Shown here one piece after another: positions 22,538-33,052 of a stretch of 64,000 bases of DNA (positions within the stretch are counted from its first letter, which is position 1; the number at the start of each line of letters is the position of its first letter). Source of the DNA: Podospora pseudocomata (Eukaryota > Ascomycota > Sordariomycetes > Sordariales > Podosporaceae); assembly GCF_035222375.1 (NCBI RefSeq), contig NC_085890.1:2728001-2792000 (forward strand), written 5' to 3'. The position numbers and the translations under genes were made by a program. The notes beneath the pieces are model-generated. The model saw only the letters and a list, made by a program, of their open reading frames with translations, had not been told where the DNA came from and did not search any database.

Positions 22538-25500
22538 ATGGAGCAACATATCGAGGAAACAAAAGCCACCATCCGAGGTCATCGATCACGAGGAACATTC
22601 GCAGAAGGCCATGAGTTTATCAGGGCCCTGCCCGAAGAGATCCGGTCTCTCCCGAGCGTTACAATCGAAATTGCCCAACTTTACCTGGTTCAGGGTCGGT
22701 ACACGCTGGCCGCAAAAACATGTGAAGATCAACCATCGGCCTCTGGAGAGGAGCGTGCTGTTCTTGACCTTCTGCAGGCTTTCATCGGCATAGGGAGATA
22801 CTCGAAGCTCAGGACCGCGCTGAGGATTGCACAAGAGATTGGAGAGGCGTGGCATCTCACCGGCCGAGATGAGGAATCCAAGCTTTCGCAACAGCTGCAA
22901 GCCGTGACTATCAAAGACTCGGAAGGGGAAGCTTCTCCGTTAACAGAAAACAGAGTTGGTACGATCCCCCTTGCGATACTTTGTTCCTATCTAACCTCCT
23001 GTCAGGTTCTCATGGTCCATTGGTACTGGAAGATCCAAGTGGTTGCCGGCGAGCAGGGACTGCTTCATGATAAACAGACCAAAGCTGCGGCTGTGGCCGG
23101 TCTGGCCCCTGTCCTGCGACAAGTCCTATCAGAGGGTCGTTTTCGGGAAGCCAGGTTTCTCATCTACTCCAAGGCACATCTCCTGGAGGATACCGACCAG
23201 GCGATAGAGGAGCTGTGCGGCTTCCTCGAGTACTTGACAGATCCAGCATTCATCATCGAAAGGGCTTTCACCCTGGTAGACTTGGCCGGCTTGCAGTTGA
23301 AGTCAGACAGCGAAGCTGTGCTAGCGCAAGCGGCGGAAAACTTCAAGCTCGCCAAAGATATATTCACACAACGTGGCCATACATTTGGTAATATCGACAT
23401 TGATTTGCTTCAAATCTCTGCCGACAAAACCATCTCAGCGGGCGAAAGGTTTCTGGCCAAGACCAAGATTGCCGATCGTTACTTTGAAGTCCACCAGTAT
23501 CAAAACGGCATCCGTTGCCTCGCGGTAGCCATTTCACCGGACATGATCGTTGACACCTACTATGAAGACGTCGTCAGGTCCCTTGAGCTGCTGGACCGGA
23601 TGATCAACGAGTGTGGCAGCGAGATATTGAAGCAGTTATCCCTACTCCATTCCGTCTGTCAAGCAAGTCTCAAGGCGCCAGAATACGGATTTGCCTTGCA
23701 GTCTCTGGAGTCCTATTTCTGCAACGTACCAGAGGAGATCAGCCCCAAGTTTCATTCGTACATGGGTGTCATTCTGGGCTCGGTGTATTCCAAGTTTGGG
23801 GAAACCGAAAAGGCCGTCCGGGTTACAAGGCAGGCTTTGGAAATTTCCATGTCATGTGCGTCCTACGTTGACCAATCTGATGCAGCAACTCAGGTTGGGC
23901 ATCACATGTTGAACTTAGCTAGGGAACATCCCGAAGGGTCGGAAGAATTCATGGAGATGACCTCCTCTGCTGTGGACTTTCTGAAAGAATGGGCAAACAA
24001 GGATGCTGAGCACGGTCATGCGGATGGCGAGGCATTGAAATGTCTCTTCATCGCCGAATGGGACAGCGACGGCCAAAGGTGGATGGAACGGGTCAAGAAA
24101 CACATCCCTGATTCAGCTGATGCTCTGGCAAGGATTCCGGTTGTGGATTTGGAGCTGCGTCTTCTCATGCGTCAAGGAAGATTCTCCGATGGCCTAGCAC
24201 TCTCTACTCAACTTGTGGAACAGCTACAGAGGCTTACAGATGTGCCGCCATTCAAGAAGGCGCAGACACTTTTGAACGCTTGTATTCAAGCCTTCGTTTG
24301 TGTTCAGAGTACCTTTCGTCAAGACAAAGCGTTGGCCCCTGAGGAATCCCAGTCGGCCGTGAAGCTTCTATGGGCCGCATTGCAGCACTCGTACGATGCT
24401 CTACAGTTATACCGGCAAGCGAACGGGGTTGAGCTGGTCGTTGACTGCACCCTCTTTGTATGGGAGATCATAAACTTGGCTGTATTGACAATGTCGGATG
24501 ATGGACGTCATGGACTGCTTACCGCTTTCATGGGGGATATGACACAAACCGAAAGGCTTTGTGATAGCATGAGGCAAAGCGTATTGTCGGTTGCAGGACT
24601 CCAGAGTCTCATGCATAAGAGATTTCTTGTGTCAAAGAAGGCCAGCCTCAAACTCTACAGTGTCGCAGTGGAGCTTGCTTTGAAATTGCACGACCCAGCT
24701 GGCGCCTGGCTTTGGTTGCAGAAAGGAAAGGCTAGAGCATTTGCCGATGCCCTGGGTGCTGACTGCATCCTCCCTCAGAGGCTCGTGGATCAGATCAGCA
24801 AAGATCACACCGCTTATGAACTCCTCAAGGCGGAGCAGAGCATTCTCGAGCTTCTTCAGGAGTCCAACGTCAACCATGTTGTTGCCTCACGCCGGTTGGC
24901 AGCGTTGAAAAAGAAGATGGAAGAACATCCGCTCTTGGTCGAGGCCGCTAAGCTCAGAGGCCAGCTGTTGGATTTGGACCTTGGAACTGATGAGTTGAAA
25001 CAAGCTCTGCAAGCAACAGGTCTCGCGGCTGACAGAGTCAAGTTTGTCGATTGGCATGTCCCTACGTTGGCCAACACTTCAAATCAAAACATTCGCCTCT
25101 TTGTACGTCAGTTGGATGGCACCACCTACACGCAGCAACTGCCGCTCAACATTCATCAAGTAAAAGATTGGATAGCCAAGACCCTTGCATATCCCGAGAT
25201 GGCTACGCCACCACTGGCAAGAAAGACGGGAAACCAACTGCTCAAGAAGATGAACGGCTTGGTTGAAGGCTTGCTTGAGTTTACATCGGAAGGCGACCTG
25301 TTGATCCTATCGCCGTCTGGTCCCTTGAACAGCATACCATTGCATGCACTGGAAGTTGGCAAGCAGCCCTTGGTTGAGAGGAATCTTGTCGTGAACGCCT
25401 CCAGTGTTGCTACGCTCGGTCAGTGTCTGCTTCGGATATCACCAGCACCACCGACAGACGGACAACCTCGACAATCATACGGCGCCAAGTATTTTGCTGT

Positions 25501-26266
25501 GTACGAGGAACCTGACAGGTTACTGGAACGAGAACAAATCTTTCACCATATCGAATCACTCCCCGGAGCGTTTCCGGGTACTGTCGCCGTTGGGTCTCAG
25601 GTGACAAAGCCTCGCTTTCTCCAGGAGTGTGCAACCGCCAACTGGATTCATTATCACGGCCATGCTCGCTATAGTAACCAGGACATCCTAAAGTCATCCC
25701 TGGTGCTCAGCGATGGAACAGACATCCTCAGCCACGATAGCAATACCGGAAATGGGGATGGAGATCTGACAGTCGACGCCGAGGCAGACTTTCTCGAGAC
25801 GGTTGAAGCGGAATACAATGATGACAACAATGATGAGGACGCTGTTGACAATAGCGAAGGAATAGACGAGCTTCTCGTCTCGGAGTTGTTCGAAGCCACA
25901 CTCCCCCGAGGTGGCGTCCACTTCACCATCATTGCCTGTGACTCTGGCACGCAGGACATTGCACCCGGTGATGAACCGCTGGGAATTATACCGGCGCTGC
26001 TCTATGCGGGCGCCACGTCTGTGCTGGGTTGCCAGTGGCCTATCGATAGTCGGGCGGGGAGAGCTTTCAGTGAGGCGTTTTATCAGGAGGTCGCGAGCAG
26101 ACAGACTGGCGGAGCTGTCAACTTGGCCAGTGCTCTGAGGTCTACGGTGATGAGAATGAGAAGGGGGGAGTTGGGAGCAGAGTTTAAACAGGCGTATTAC
26201 TGGGCGCCGTTTGTGCTTCATGGCCTGTGGCTTTTTCCAGCGGGTTATCGAGCTCCTCCGCAATAA
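22538..26266 (+). CDS. TPR-CHAT protease-like protein
   Basis: A 1242-residue frame. The first 800 residues are helical solenoid of TPR type (for example FAEGHEFIRALPEEIRSLP and ETEKAVRVTRQALEIS). The C-terminal 400 residues form a CHAT domain of the separase/caspase clan. It contains LILSPSGPLNSIPLHALEV, the catalytic His in IHYHGHARYS, an acidic insert (about residues 1070-1105) and the catalytic Cys in IIACDSGTQ, then YAGATSVLGCQWPIDS. Both catalytic residues are present, so it is likely active. A 51-nt segment (22955-23005) has GT-AG ends and a CTAAC-like branch point in frame and may be an intron. CHAT proteases with TPRs serve as regulated cell-death or defence proteases in other organisms; the role here is inference. 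Confidence 0.88.
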   Translation: MEQHIEETKATIRGHRSRGTFAEGHEFIRALPEEIRSLPSVTIEIAQLYLVQGRYTLAAKTCEDQPSASGEERAVLDLLQAFIGIGRYSKLRTALRIAQEIGEAWHLTGRDEESKLSQQLQAVTIKDSEGEASPLTENRVGTIPLAILCSYLTSCQVLMVHWYWKIQVVAGEQGLLHDKQTKAAAVAGLAPVLRQVLSEGRFREARFLIYSKAHLLEDTDQAIEELCGFLEYLTDPAFIIERAFTLVDLAGLQLKSDSEAVLAQAAENFKLAKDIFTQRGHTFGNIDIDLLQISADKTISAGERFLAKTKIADRYFEVHQYQNGIRCLAVAISPDMIVDTYYEDVVRSLELLDRMINECGSEILKQLSLLHSVCQASLKAPEYGFALQSLESYFCNVPEEISPKFHSYMGVILGSVYSKFGETEKAVRVTRQALEISMSCASYVDQSDAATQVGHHMLNLAREHPEGSEEFMEMTSSAVDFLKEWANKDAEHGHADGEALKCLFIAEWDSDGQRWMERVKKHIPDSADALARIPVVDLELRLLMRQGRFSDGLALSTQLVEQLQRLTDVPPFKKAQTLLNACIQAFVCVQSTFRQDKALAPEESQSAVKLLWAALQHSYDALQLYRQANGVELVVDCTLFVWEIINLAVLTMSDDGRHGLLTAFMGDMTQTERLCDSMRQSVLSVAGLQSLMHKRFLVSKKASLKLYSVAVELALKLHDPAGAWLWLQKGKARAFADALGADCILPQRLVDQISKDHTAYELLKAEQSILELLQESNVNHVVASRRLAALKKKMEEHPLLVEAAKLRGQLLDLDLGTDELKQALQATGLAADRVKFVDWHVPTLANTSNQNIRLFVRQLDGTTYTQQLPLNIHQVKDWIAKTLAYPEMATPPLARKTGNQLLKKMNGLVEGLLEFTSEGDLLILSPSGPLNSIPLHALEVGKQPLVERNLVVNASSVATLGQCLLRISPAPPTDGQPRQSYGAKYFAVYEEPDRLLEREQIFHHIESLPGAFPGTVAVGSQVTKPRFLQECATANWIHYHGHARYSNQDILKSSLVLSDGTDILSHDSNTGNGDGDLTVDAEADFLETVEAEYNDDNNDEDAVDNSEGIDELLVSELFEATLPRGGVHFTIIACDSGTQDIAPGDEPLGIIPALLYAGATSVLGCQWPIDSRAGRAFSEAFYQEVASRQTGGAVNLASALRSTVMRMRRGELGAEFKQAYYWAPFVLHGLWLFPAGYRAPPQ

Positions 26267-26978
26267 CGACCACCACGCCACCACCAGCGCCACCACCATC
26301 AAGAAATCCAGCGTTGGTTTTGGTTTCTCACCAAGCTCAAGGTTGTGAAGAAAGGGGGCTTTGCTGTGCGCCGAACTCAATACTTTGTGGCGGCCAATGA
26401 AGAGTTGGCTGGTTTAAGCTCGGTTTCCTTCCTTTCGCAACACCAAGCTTTGCAAACATTTGTAGTCTGATTCCGCAACAAAATTGTACCATTGACAATC
26501 CTTGACCACCAAATTCACTTTCTCTTTCCCCGCGCAGAACGATGGTCCGCAGATCTCGTCGTCTTGCAGAGAAAAGCGAACGAGCTTTCCGCTGGGGATC
26601 TCTCCGGTTCGTCACATCTGTGTTGAAGTTGAACTACAAAAGTACATCCAGACTGTCATTTCCAGGGAAATCCAATGCTGATTTTGGAAGACATACTAAC
26701 AAAAACTGAGGAAGATTTCTCTCCCTATCTTCTACATTCACACCCCTCAGTCTTCCAATGAACCTGAAGCATATAAGCGCCGACAGAAAATAAAAATCGA
26801 AAATAAAACGGGCGGTAAAAAGTATAGGTACTTCGGTACATCGAGCTCGTTGTTACGCCCCAAGCGTAATACTCCCGTACAGGAACCACTGGGTGGTACC
26901 CAAGGTGCTGGACACCTCAGCCAATCATTGGGCCAGGGATGGAAAGACCCACAAGCCCCCGTGCAACCAATTAGGAGT

Positions 26979-27041
26979 TGCTCAGTCTACTCAGTCTGCT
27001 AAGTGCGCCAAGACTACTGAGCATACTGAGCACACTGAGCA
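26979..27041. repeat. imperfect inverted repeat (hairpin)
   Basis: Two arms of about 26 nt, built from repeated CTCAGT/ACTGAG steps, pair with roughly five mismatches around a short loop (left arm 26979-27004, right arm 27015-27041). It could be a regulatory hairpin, a transcript terminator or a small transposon footprint. Confidence 0.5.
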
Positions 27042-27583
27042 AGGTACAAAGATACTTCAGAAACATATGTAGATAGCTTCACATAAATAAGGGGGAGTGC
27101 CCAGCGCTCCCCATGTCGAGGAATCTGATTCCTAATGCAAGCAATCAAGTTCATTTGTCTACAATCTACTCTCAGTAGCTCTTTGTTAGAACGACCTGTT
27201 GTTGACAGTGAACCCCATGTCTGAGACGCTTGTCACAACCTTCGATCATCCTGTCATATTCACCTCTGGCGTACTGCCTTGCAGTCTGTATCCACTCCCG
27301 GTGCAGGTTGTAACACATACGTTATCCCTTAGTTTCGATTTCTCCGCCATTCGTCTTGACTCGCTTGGAGCGTCGAGAGGCAAGGACACGACACGACGGT
27401 TTGATCGTCCGCGGTTTTTGATGGGTGCTGTGAATACTTGCCCAGGTGCGTCGCATCAGAGGTAATGTCGGGACCATGGCTTAAAATAGTTGGATATGGC
27501 GCTTCTGGCGCTTTGGGCGGTAAGCATTAAGCGATCTCAGCCCGCTGCCAAGTCCTTCGATATACTCCATGTCCAATACTAAT

Positions 27584-27690
27584 CCTTTGATAACCGCGAG
27601 GCACTTAATTGCCTGCCTTACTTCCAACCATTGGTTCTCGATAACGGTTGGGCCGGGATGTAGCTGGTTGGTTGTTTGACGTGTGACACG
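27584..27690. repeat. left copy of a diverged direct repeat flanking the NLR
   Basis: This block (containing ccgcgaggca and ttccaaccatt) aligns by eye with 31160-31270 downstream of the NLR in the same orientation. Many of the differences look like C-to-T or G-to-A changes in the right copy. Confidence 0.5.
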
Positions 27691-27859
27691 CATACAAAGG
27701 GCAACCAGCGCCTCATTGTGGATCTCGCTAAGTCTAAATACTCCTCTCTCCATCACTTTCGTTCTTACGGCGACCTTAACATAGTCATCGCCGCGATTGA
27801 AGCTGACCCTTGCCAGCCTGGTGCTCAATACGAGCCCCGCTTTTCAGAATATTCCTAGG

Positions 27860-30853
27860 ATGACCACGACAGAGGTGAGATCGCTCTCTATATAAGAAGC
27901 GGCGACCGATGCTAACTACCGGCACTCCATCCTTAGGCTTGCAGGGGACTCCACCGGATCGTCCCAGTCGACGACGCTCCCGACGACGCGACGATCGAGT
28001 AAGTTCCACCCGGTCAAACGCATAGAGGCACGTCTAACCGGACAGTATTATCGCAATCCACGGGTTGGGCACCGAGTCGCCGCGGACATGGGAGTTTAAG
28101 AAAAGAAATGGGGATGGGGTTGTGAACTTGCTGTCGGACGCCGACATGCTGCCGGCAGCCCTACCAAAGGCCCGCATATATACGTACGACTGGAATGCAA
28201 ACTACTTCGCAAATGCACCCGTGCAGACGCTGCTCGGCCATGCCGATACGCTACTCGGTCTTATCGCCGAAGGCCGTGGTTCGCAAACGCGACCGATTAT
28301 CTTCGTCGCCTCTTGTTTTGGAGGGCTTATTCTGGCCGAGGTATGTCCCTAGATCATATACGGCGGGCAGCGGTTAACCTCCCCAGGCAATCATCCGAGC
28401 CGCCCAGGAAGGCAGCGCCTATAGACATATCCTGATTTCCACTGTCGGCATCGTGTTTCTCGCCACCCATTCCATGGTAGTGATGCTGCGAAGCAGGCTC
28501 AGTGGCAGGTGCTGGTTGCCGGCATTATGGGAAAGCAGGCCTCTGACCAACTCATAAAAGACCTTGAGCAGAAACACGACTTCGTCCGCCAGCGCGTTCA
28601 GAAGTTCGCCGAGATCGCTAATGCTGAGGCAGTGCGACTACCCCTGAATTGCTTTTTCGAGACCAGGAAGACGAAGATACTAAAACGCATTCTACCGTCG
28701 GAGTGGGCGAATCGCCTATCAATAGGTATTACCCGCAAAATTGTACGTTATTTACCCCCGTTCGTGATATCCAACTGACCTTGATAGCTTGTGACGGAGT
28801 CTTCGGCCTGCCTGCATGGTTTCCCTCGCCGAGGCCTGGATGCGACCCATTCAGGGATGAATAAATTTAAGGGTCCAGAATGCCCCAACTTCAAACTAGT
28901 TAAAGATGCGGTCCAGCAATTCTCGGGAAACGCATCGGATGTTTTGAAACGGCGGGAGAACTGTAAGCTGATCATCTCCTGGGTGGGCTGATATGGCCAG
29001 AATAGTACTAACATGGTGAAGCTACCGTGAAGGGACACTGGATCGTCCGGTTCGGACGTAATAAGGAATTCGTCGGGCGTGAATCAATTCTCGAAGAACT
29101 TTTTAAGAGGGTTCTTCCTAGTGGAGACGAAGATGACTGCCAACGGACCGCCATCGAAGGTCTGGGGGGGGTTGGAAAGACGCAAATAGCGCTGGAGACC
29201 GCTTATCGCATTCGCGACGTGCAGCCGGAATGCTCGGTCTTTTGGGTTCCCGCTGTTGATGCCACCGCTTTCGAGAATGCATACCGCGCTATCGGCCAGC
29301 AGCTCAAGGTACCGGGAATCGACGAAGAAAAAGCAGATGTCAAGGCACTTATTAAGTCCGCATTGGGCCGCGAGAATATAGGTAACTGGCTTTTAATTAT
29401 CGATAACGCCGACGATGAAAAGCTACTTTTTGGGGATACCGCCCTTGCCGACTATCTTCCATTCAGCCGGAAAGGATCTATTCTTTTCACAACTCGAAAC
29501 CACAAACTTGGATTAAGGCTGGTCGAGTCTGAAAATCATATTATCGCAGTTGAAGAAATGAGCAGAGACGAGGCCCTTAAGCTATTAGGGAAAAACCTGA
29601 AAGGCTCTCAGATGAGCGATATAAGAAGCAATAATGCGTTGCTAGAGTTTCTTACTAACCTCCCTCTGGCAATACGGCAAGCGTCTGCTTATATAGCCAA
29701 GGAGCAGATCTCGACTGCGCGGTACCTCAAGCTATGCAACTCCAGTGATGAGGATATGGTTAAGTTGTTGAGTAGTCACTTTGACGACCGACACCGATAT
29801 AAGAACATTCACAATGCTGTCGCCACAACTTGGCTGATTTCGTTCCAGCAAATCTCAGATCACGACGCGCTGGCGGCTGACTACCTCAGATTTCTGTGCT
29901 TTCTAGCCGGGAAGGATATTCCGCACTCCCTGTTGCCGCCGGCGGGGACGCTAGAGACTGTTGAAGCAATCGGGACCTTGAAGGCGTATGCATTTATCTC
30001 CCAACAGAATGAGTCGGATAGCTACGATATCCATCGGCTAGTTCAGATATCGATGCTGAGCTGGTTAGATGGAAAGGGAGAGCGACAGGAATGGACGGCC
30101 AAAGTGTTAGAACGGCTTGACGATATATTTCGTTGGCCTAAACACGAAAACCGAGAAGAGTGGATAAGGTATCTTCCTCATACGCAACATGCTCTTCAAC
30201 TACGGAAGGGAACAGATGACGAGGAAGCGACAACAGGTCCTCTTTCCAAAGTGGGTGAAAGCTTTCGCAATTTAGGGAAGTATAAGGAGGCCGAGCAGAT
30301 GCATCGGCAGGCGCTGCAGCTAAGGGAGAAGGTGTTGGGCAAGGAGCATCCCCACACGCTCACCAGCATGAACCACCTTGCGGTTGTGCTTCATAGCCAG
30401 GGGAAGTATGAGGAGGCCGAGCAGATACATCGGCAGGTGCTGCAGCTACGGGAGAAGGTGTTGGGCAAGGAGCATCCTGACACGCTTGGCAGCATGAACA
30501 ACCTTGCGAGTGTGCTTCATAGCCAGGGGAAGTATGAGGAGGCCGAGCAGATACATCGGCAGGCGCTGCAGCTACGGGAGAAGGTGTTGGGCAAGGAGTA
30601 CCCTGACACGCTTGGTAGCATGAACAACCTTGCGATTGTGCTCGGTAGCCAGGGGAAGTATGAAGAGGCCGAGCAGATACATCGGCAGGCGCTGCAGCTA
30701 AGCGAGAAGGTGTTGGGCAAGGAGCATCCTGGCACGCTTGGTAGCATGAACAACCTTGCGAGTGTGCTTAATAGCCAGGGGAAGTATGAAGAGGCCGGGC
30801 AGATACATCGGCAGGCGCTGCAGCTATCTCAGAAGGTGTCGGAGATCAGATGA
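27860..30853 (+). CDS. NLR: alpha/beta-hydrolase, NB-ARC, TPR repeats
   Basis: A multi-exon gene. A tiny first exon (27860-27874) and exons 27937-27998 and 28046-28340 encode IIAIHGLGTESPRTW and RPIIFVASCFGGLILAE, an alpha/beta-hydrolase-like N-terminus with Cys at the usual nucleophile place. Exons from 28387 and 28788-28962 continue this domain, and the last exon (from about 29022) has the NB-ARC. That NB-ARC carries FVGRE, P-loop EGLGGVGKTQIA, Walker B LLIIDNADD, FTTR and LPLAIRQASAYI. A winged-helix part follows, then five 42-residue TPRs. The family detects non-self and triggers incompatibility or cell death. In the fourth exon the frame slips by one base in a short C run near 28469, which is either an assembly error or early decay. 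Confidence 0.8.
30275..30853 (+). repeat. near-identical 126-bp TPR-coding units
   Basis: Units start at 30275, 30401, 30527, 30653 and 30779 (last one partial). Each encodes 42 residues beginning GKYEEAEQIHRQALQL and running through LGKEHP and SMNNLA. Copies differ at only a few positions, including synonymous ones, pointing to recent expansion or homogenisation. The array ends abruptly with a short divergent tail before the stop. Confidence 0.9.
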
Positions 30854-31159
30854 CTGGGCTTGCAAGCTAGCCGCACACAGCTAAGCTGATCTCTCATTCA
30901 ATCTCTCTCTCTATTTTTTTATCATAGCGTGTCACAGGAGGGGTCTGGGGGTCTCCATTGATTTATACCCCGTCACAATACTCTAGATCCTTCTGGATCC
31001 CGCCTCTTTCATCACTTCGAGTACCCTGTTTCGTCATGAAGATAGGTGGCTCTAGAACACTTGGTAGAGACGTCATTTGGCCCACTCGAACAACTCAAGA
31101 TCGGGCTAGTTGGCTTGACGTAGTTCCAAGCGCCACAATAAACTTTATTTGATCTGGTT

Positions 31160-31270
31160 TCCTTTAATAGCCGCGAGGCATTTGATTGTTCGCCTTAATT
31201 CCAACCATTAATTGTGCAGGTAGATAGCGGTTAGGCCGTAATGCGGCTAATTGCTTATTTACCGTGTAAC
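31160..31270. repeat. right copy of a diverged direct repeat flanking the NLR
   Basis: This matches 27584-27690 in the same orientation, sharing ccgcgaggca and ttccaaccatt, with the rest diverged toward A/T. Similarity fades beyond about 31290. Confidence 0.5.
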
Positions 31271-32880
31271 ATAAAGTCTTACTTACAGCCTGGTGTTAAT
31301 TTCATTAGCATAATCCTTCAGTACACGCTACTCATATTTCTTCTTTATCATACGAGACAGCTCCCAAGATGATTTGACTGCAGTAACTAAGCCTGTGAGA
31401 GCGGCAGCTGATGCTAAGGGAACTAGGGAGGTATGACGCCATAACTGCTAATTTGTTGATTGAATGTGATAAAGGAGCTTAGGTAGGTATGTAAATATGG
31501 AACGAAACTGTAGTCAAGACAAGCAGTATGTTACTTTATTGCATGATGCAACTAGGCCTTTACCTTGATTTTCAAATTCGGTATTCGAACTCAAGTTAGT
31601 TAATTTGGACATTTCGAAATCAAACACATTTTTTCAGGCTGAAATGGGCAGGAGGGTAGGGTGGAAGAGGCAGTGCTGCTCCTAACTACACACCCCACCC
31701 AAGTCCAAAAGCGGCAATACATTTCCCTTGACCGGGAAGAACACCTGCAAGACATGCGAAAGAAGATATCGGTGGGAATTCAACGGCCCCTGTGTTTGGG
31801 ACTGTATCGCAACGGTCGGGCGAGCTATGGGAGACCGGAAGATCTCGGAGGGGTTGGCGCCAGAGCTCAACACATATTCGCCGAGCGATTCCGCCGTCTG
31901 GAACACCTGATACATGAGCCCTGGCGACCATGGTCGCAGGGTGAAATGCGGCGGCGGGACGAGTGTATGTGTTCGCCTCAACGCTAGTCAACCGTAATTA
32001 TCGCACACATCAATATGCCAATATTGTTGCCATAGACCTCATCAGTCATTTTAGGCAACTTCTCCCCCACACCCTAAAGAAGATTTCAGTGTTTGAAGAT
32101 TTCAGCGTCAATGTCATTCACTATTTGAGGTTGCCTGTTCAGGTTGCAACCCCGACGTCTGTGTGGCAGATCCGGAGGGAAGCGAGCATTAGAAAAGCGT
32201 GGACGAGGCCTGAGGCGTAGACAGTCACATTTGGGAGTTGTTGGAGAGGTGTCTGTTTGGAGTCTTCAGTCTTGCTTGTTTGGGACCTCAGGGGTCACTC
32301 TATCTCGAGAGAATTATTGCCTGATACTTTTGCCCTCGTGAGCAGATTTCGTCATGGGCTATTGTCATCATTGAGTCACAGGTTCAATAGCGGGCACCTT
32401 GATGGTTTGATGGTGGCAGATACCTGAGGCATCTTGTGGTAGCAGGTTGGGGTTGGTGAGCATCTAGGTCGTCCAAGAGATATGGGTAAAAATGGCGAGG
32501 GAGGAAGCTATTTCTACGAAGGCCGTGATACTATGTCTGATTAAGGTAGGGAGGACTTTTCTGAGATCTAATTTGGGTATGTGTGGCCTTTGTTTATGTA
32601 GATGTCTGTGGACTTTGTGCTGCTGTCTGATGTATCCAAACATCAAAGGATGATCCTCCCTGACCTCCATACGACTCTCACTTGCTCCCTTCTCGTCAAC
32701 AAATGAAATGACGTAGTCGCCTGGGGGCTGACCGATGTCGTTCCTGCCTTCGTTGGTAAATACACCCAACACTTTTTATTGTGCCCCAGGCCATAATAGC
32801 TGGTGGTCAGAGTTTTTTTTTCGCGTCCTCGAGACTCTCGGCCCCTCATATTTCTTCCTCGCTCTCTTCTTCCTCCTCTT

Positions 32881-32940
32881 TCATCTTTCACCCTCCTCTT
32901 TCATCTTTCACCCTCCTCTTTCATCTTTCACCCTCCTCTT
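32881..32940. repeat. 20-bp tandem repeat, three perfect copies
   Basis: The unit tcatctttcaccctcctctt occurs three times head to tail, preceded by a partial copy. It sits about 110-170 bp before the start codon at 33053, within a pyrimidine-rich promoter or 5' leader. Confidence 0.9.
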
Positions 32941-33052
32941 TTCTGTTTACCTTTTAGCGTCGACCTTTCACCGTTCACCTTTCACCCCTTATCCTACCCA
33001 CACTTTTCGACTCTTTTTTCACCAGAACAACATCAAAGGGTCGAAAGAAAAC

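Larger units (their letters stand above)
26267..27859. other. intergenic region upstream of the NB-ARC NLR
   Basis: No gene is supported. It holds an imperfect inverted repeat (26979-27041) and, from about 27580, sequence that recurs downstream of the NLR. A minus-strand frame (27828-27481) covers that repeated block but has no domain I recognise. Confidence 0.45.
30854..33052. other. 2.2 kb region without supported gene
   Basis: The left half is AT-richer and contains the right copy of the NLR-flanking repeat (31160-31270). Short frames around 31660-32220 lie on both strands but show no domain or splice structure I trust. The right end carries a pyrimidine-rich leader with a tandem repeat before the next start codon. 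Confidence 0.45.

Noticed and set aside
31661-32341. Frames on both strands, one with a CKTC-like motif resembling a zinc-cluster start
   Set aside because: Only two Cys are present and the Zn2Cys6 spacing is absent, so a transcription-factor call is not supported.
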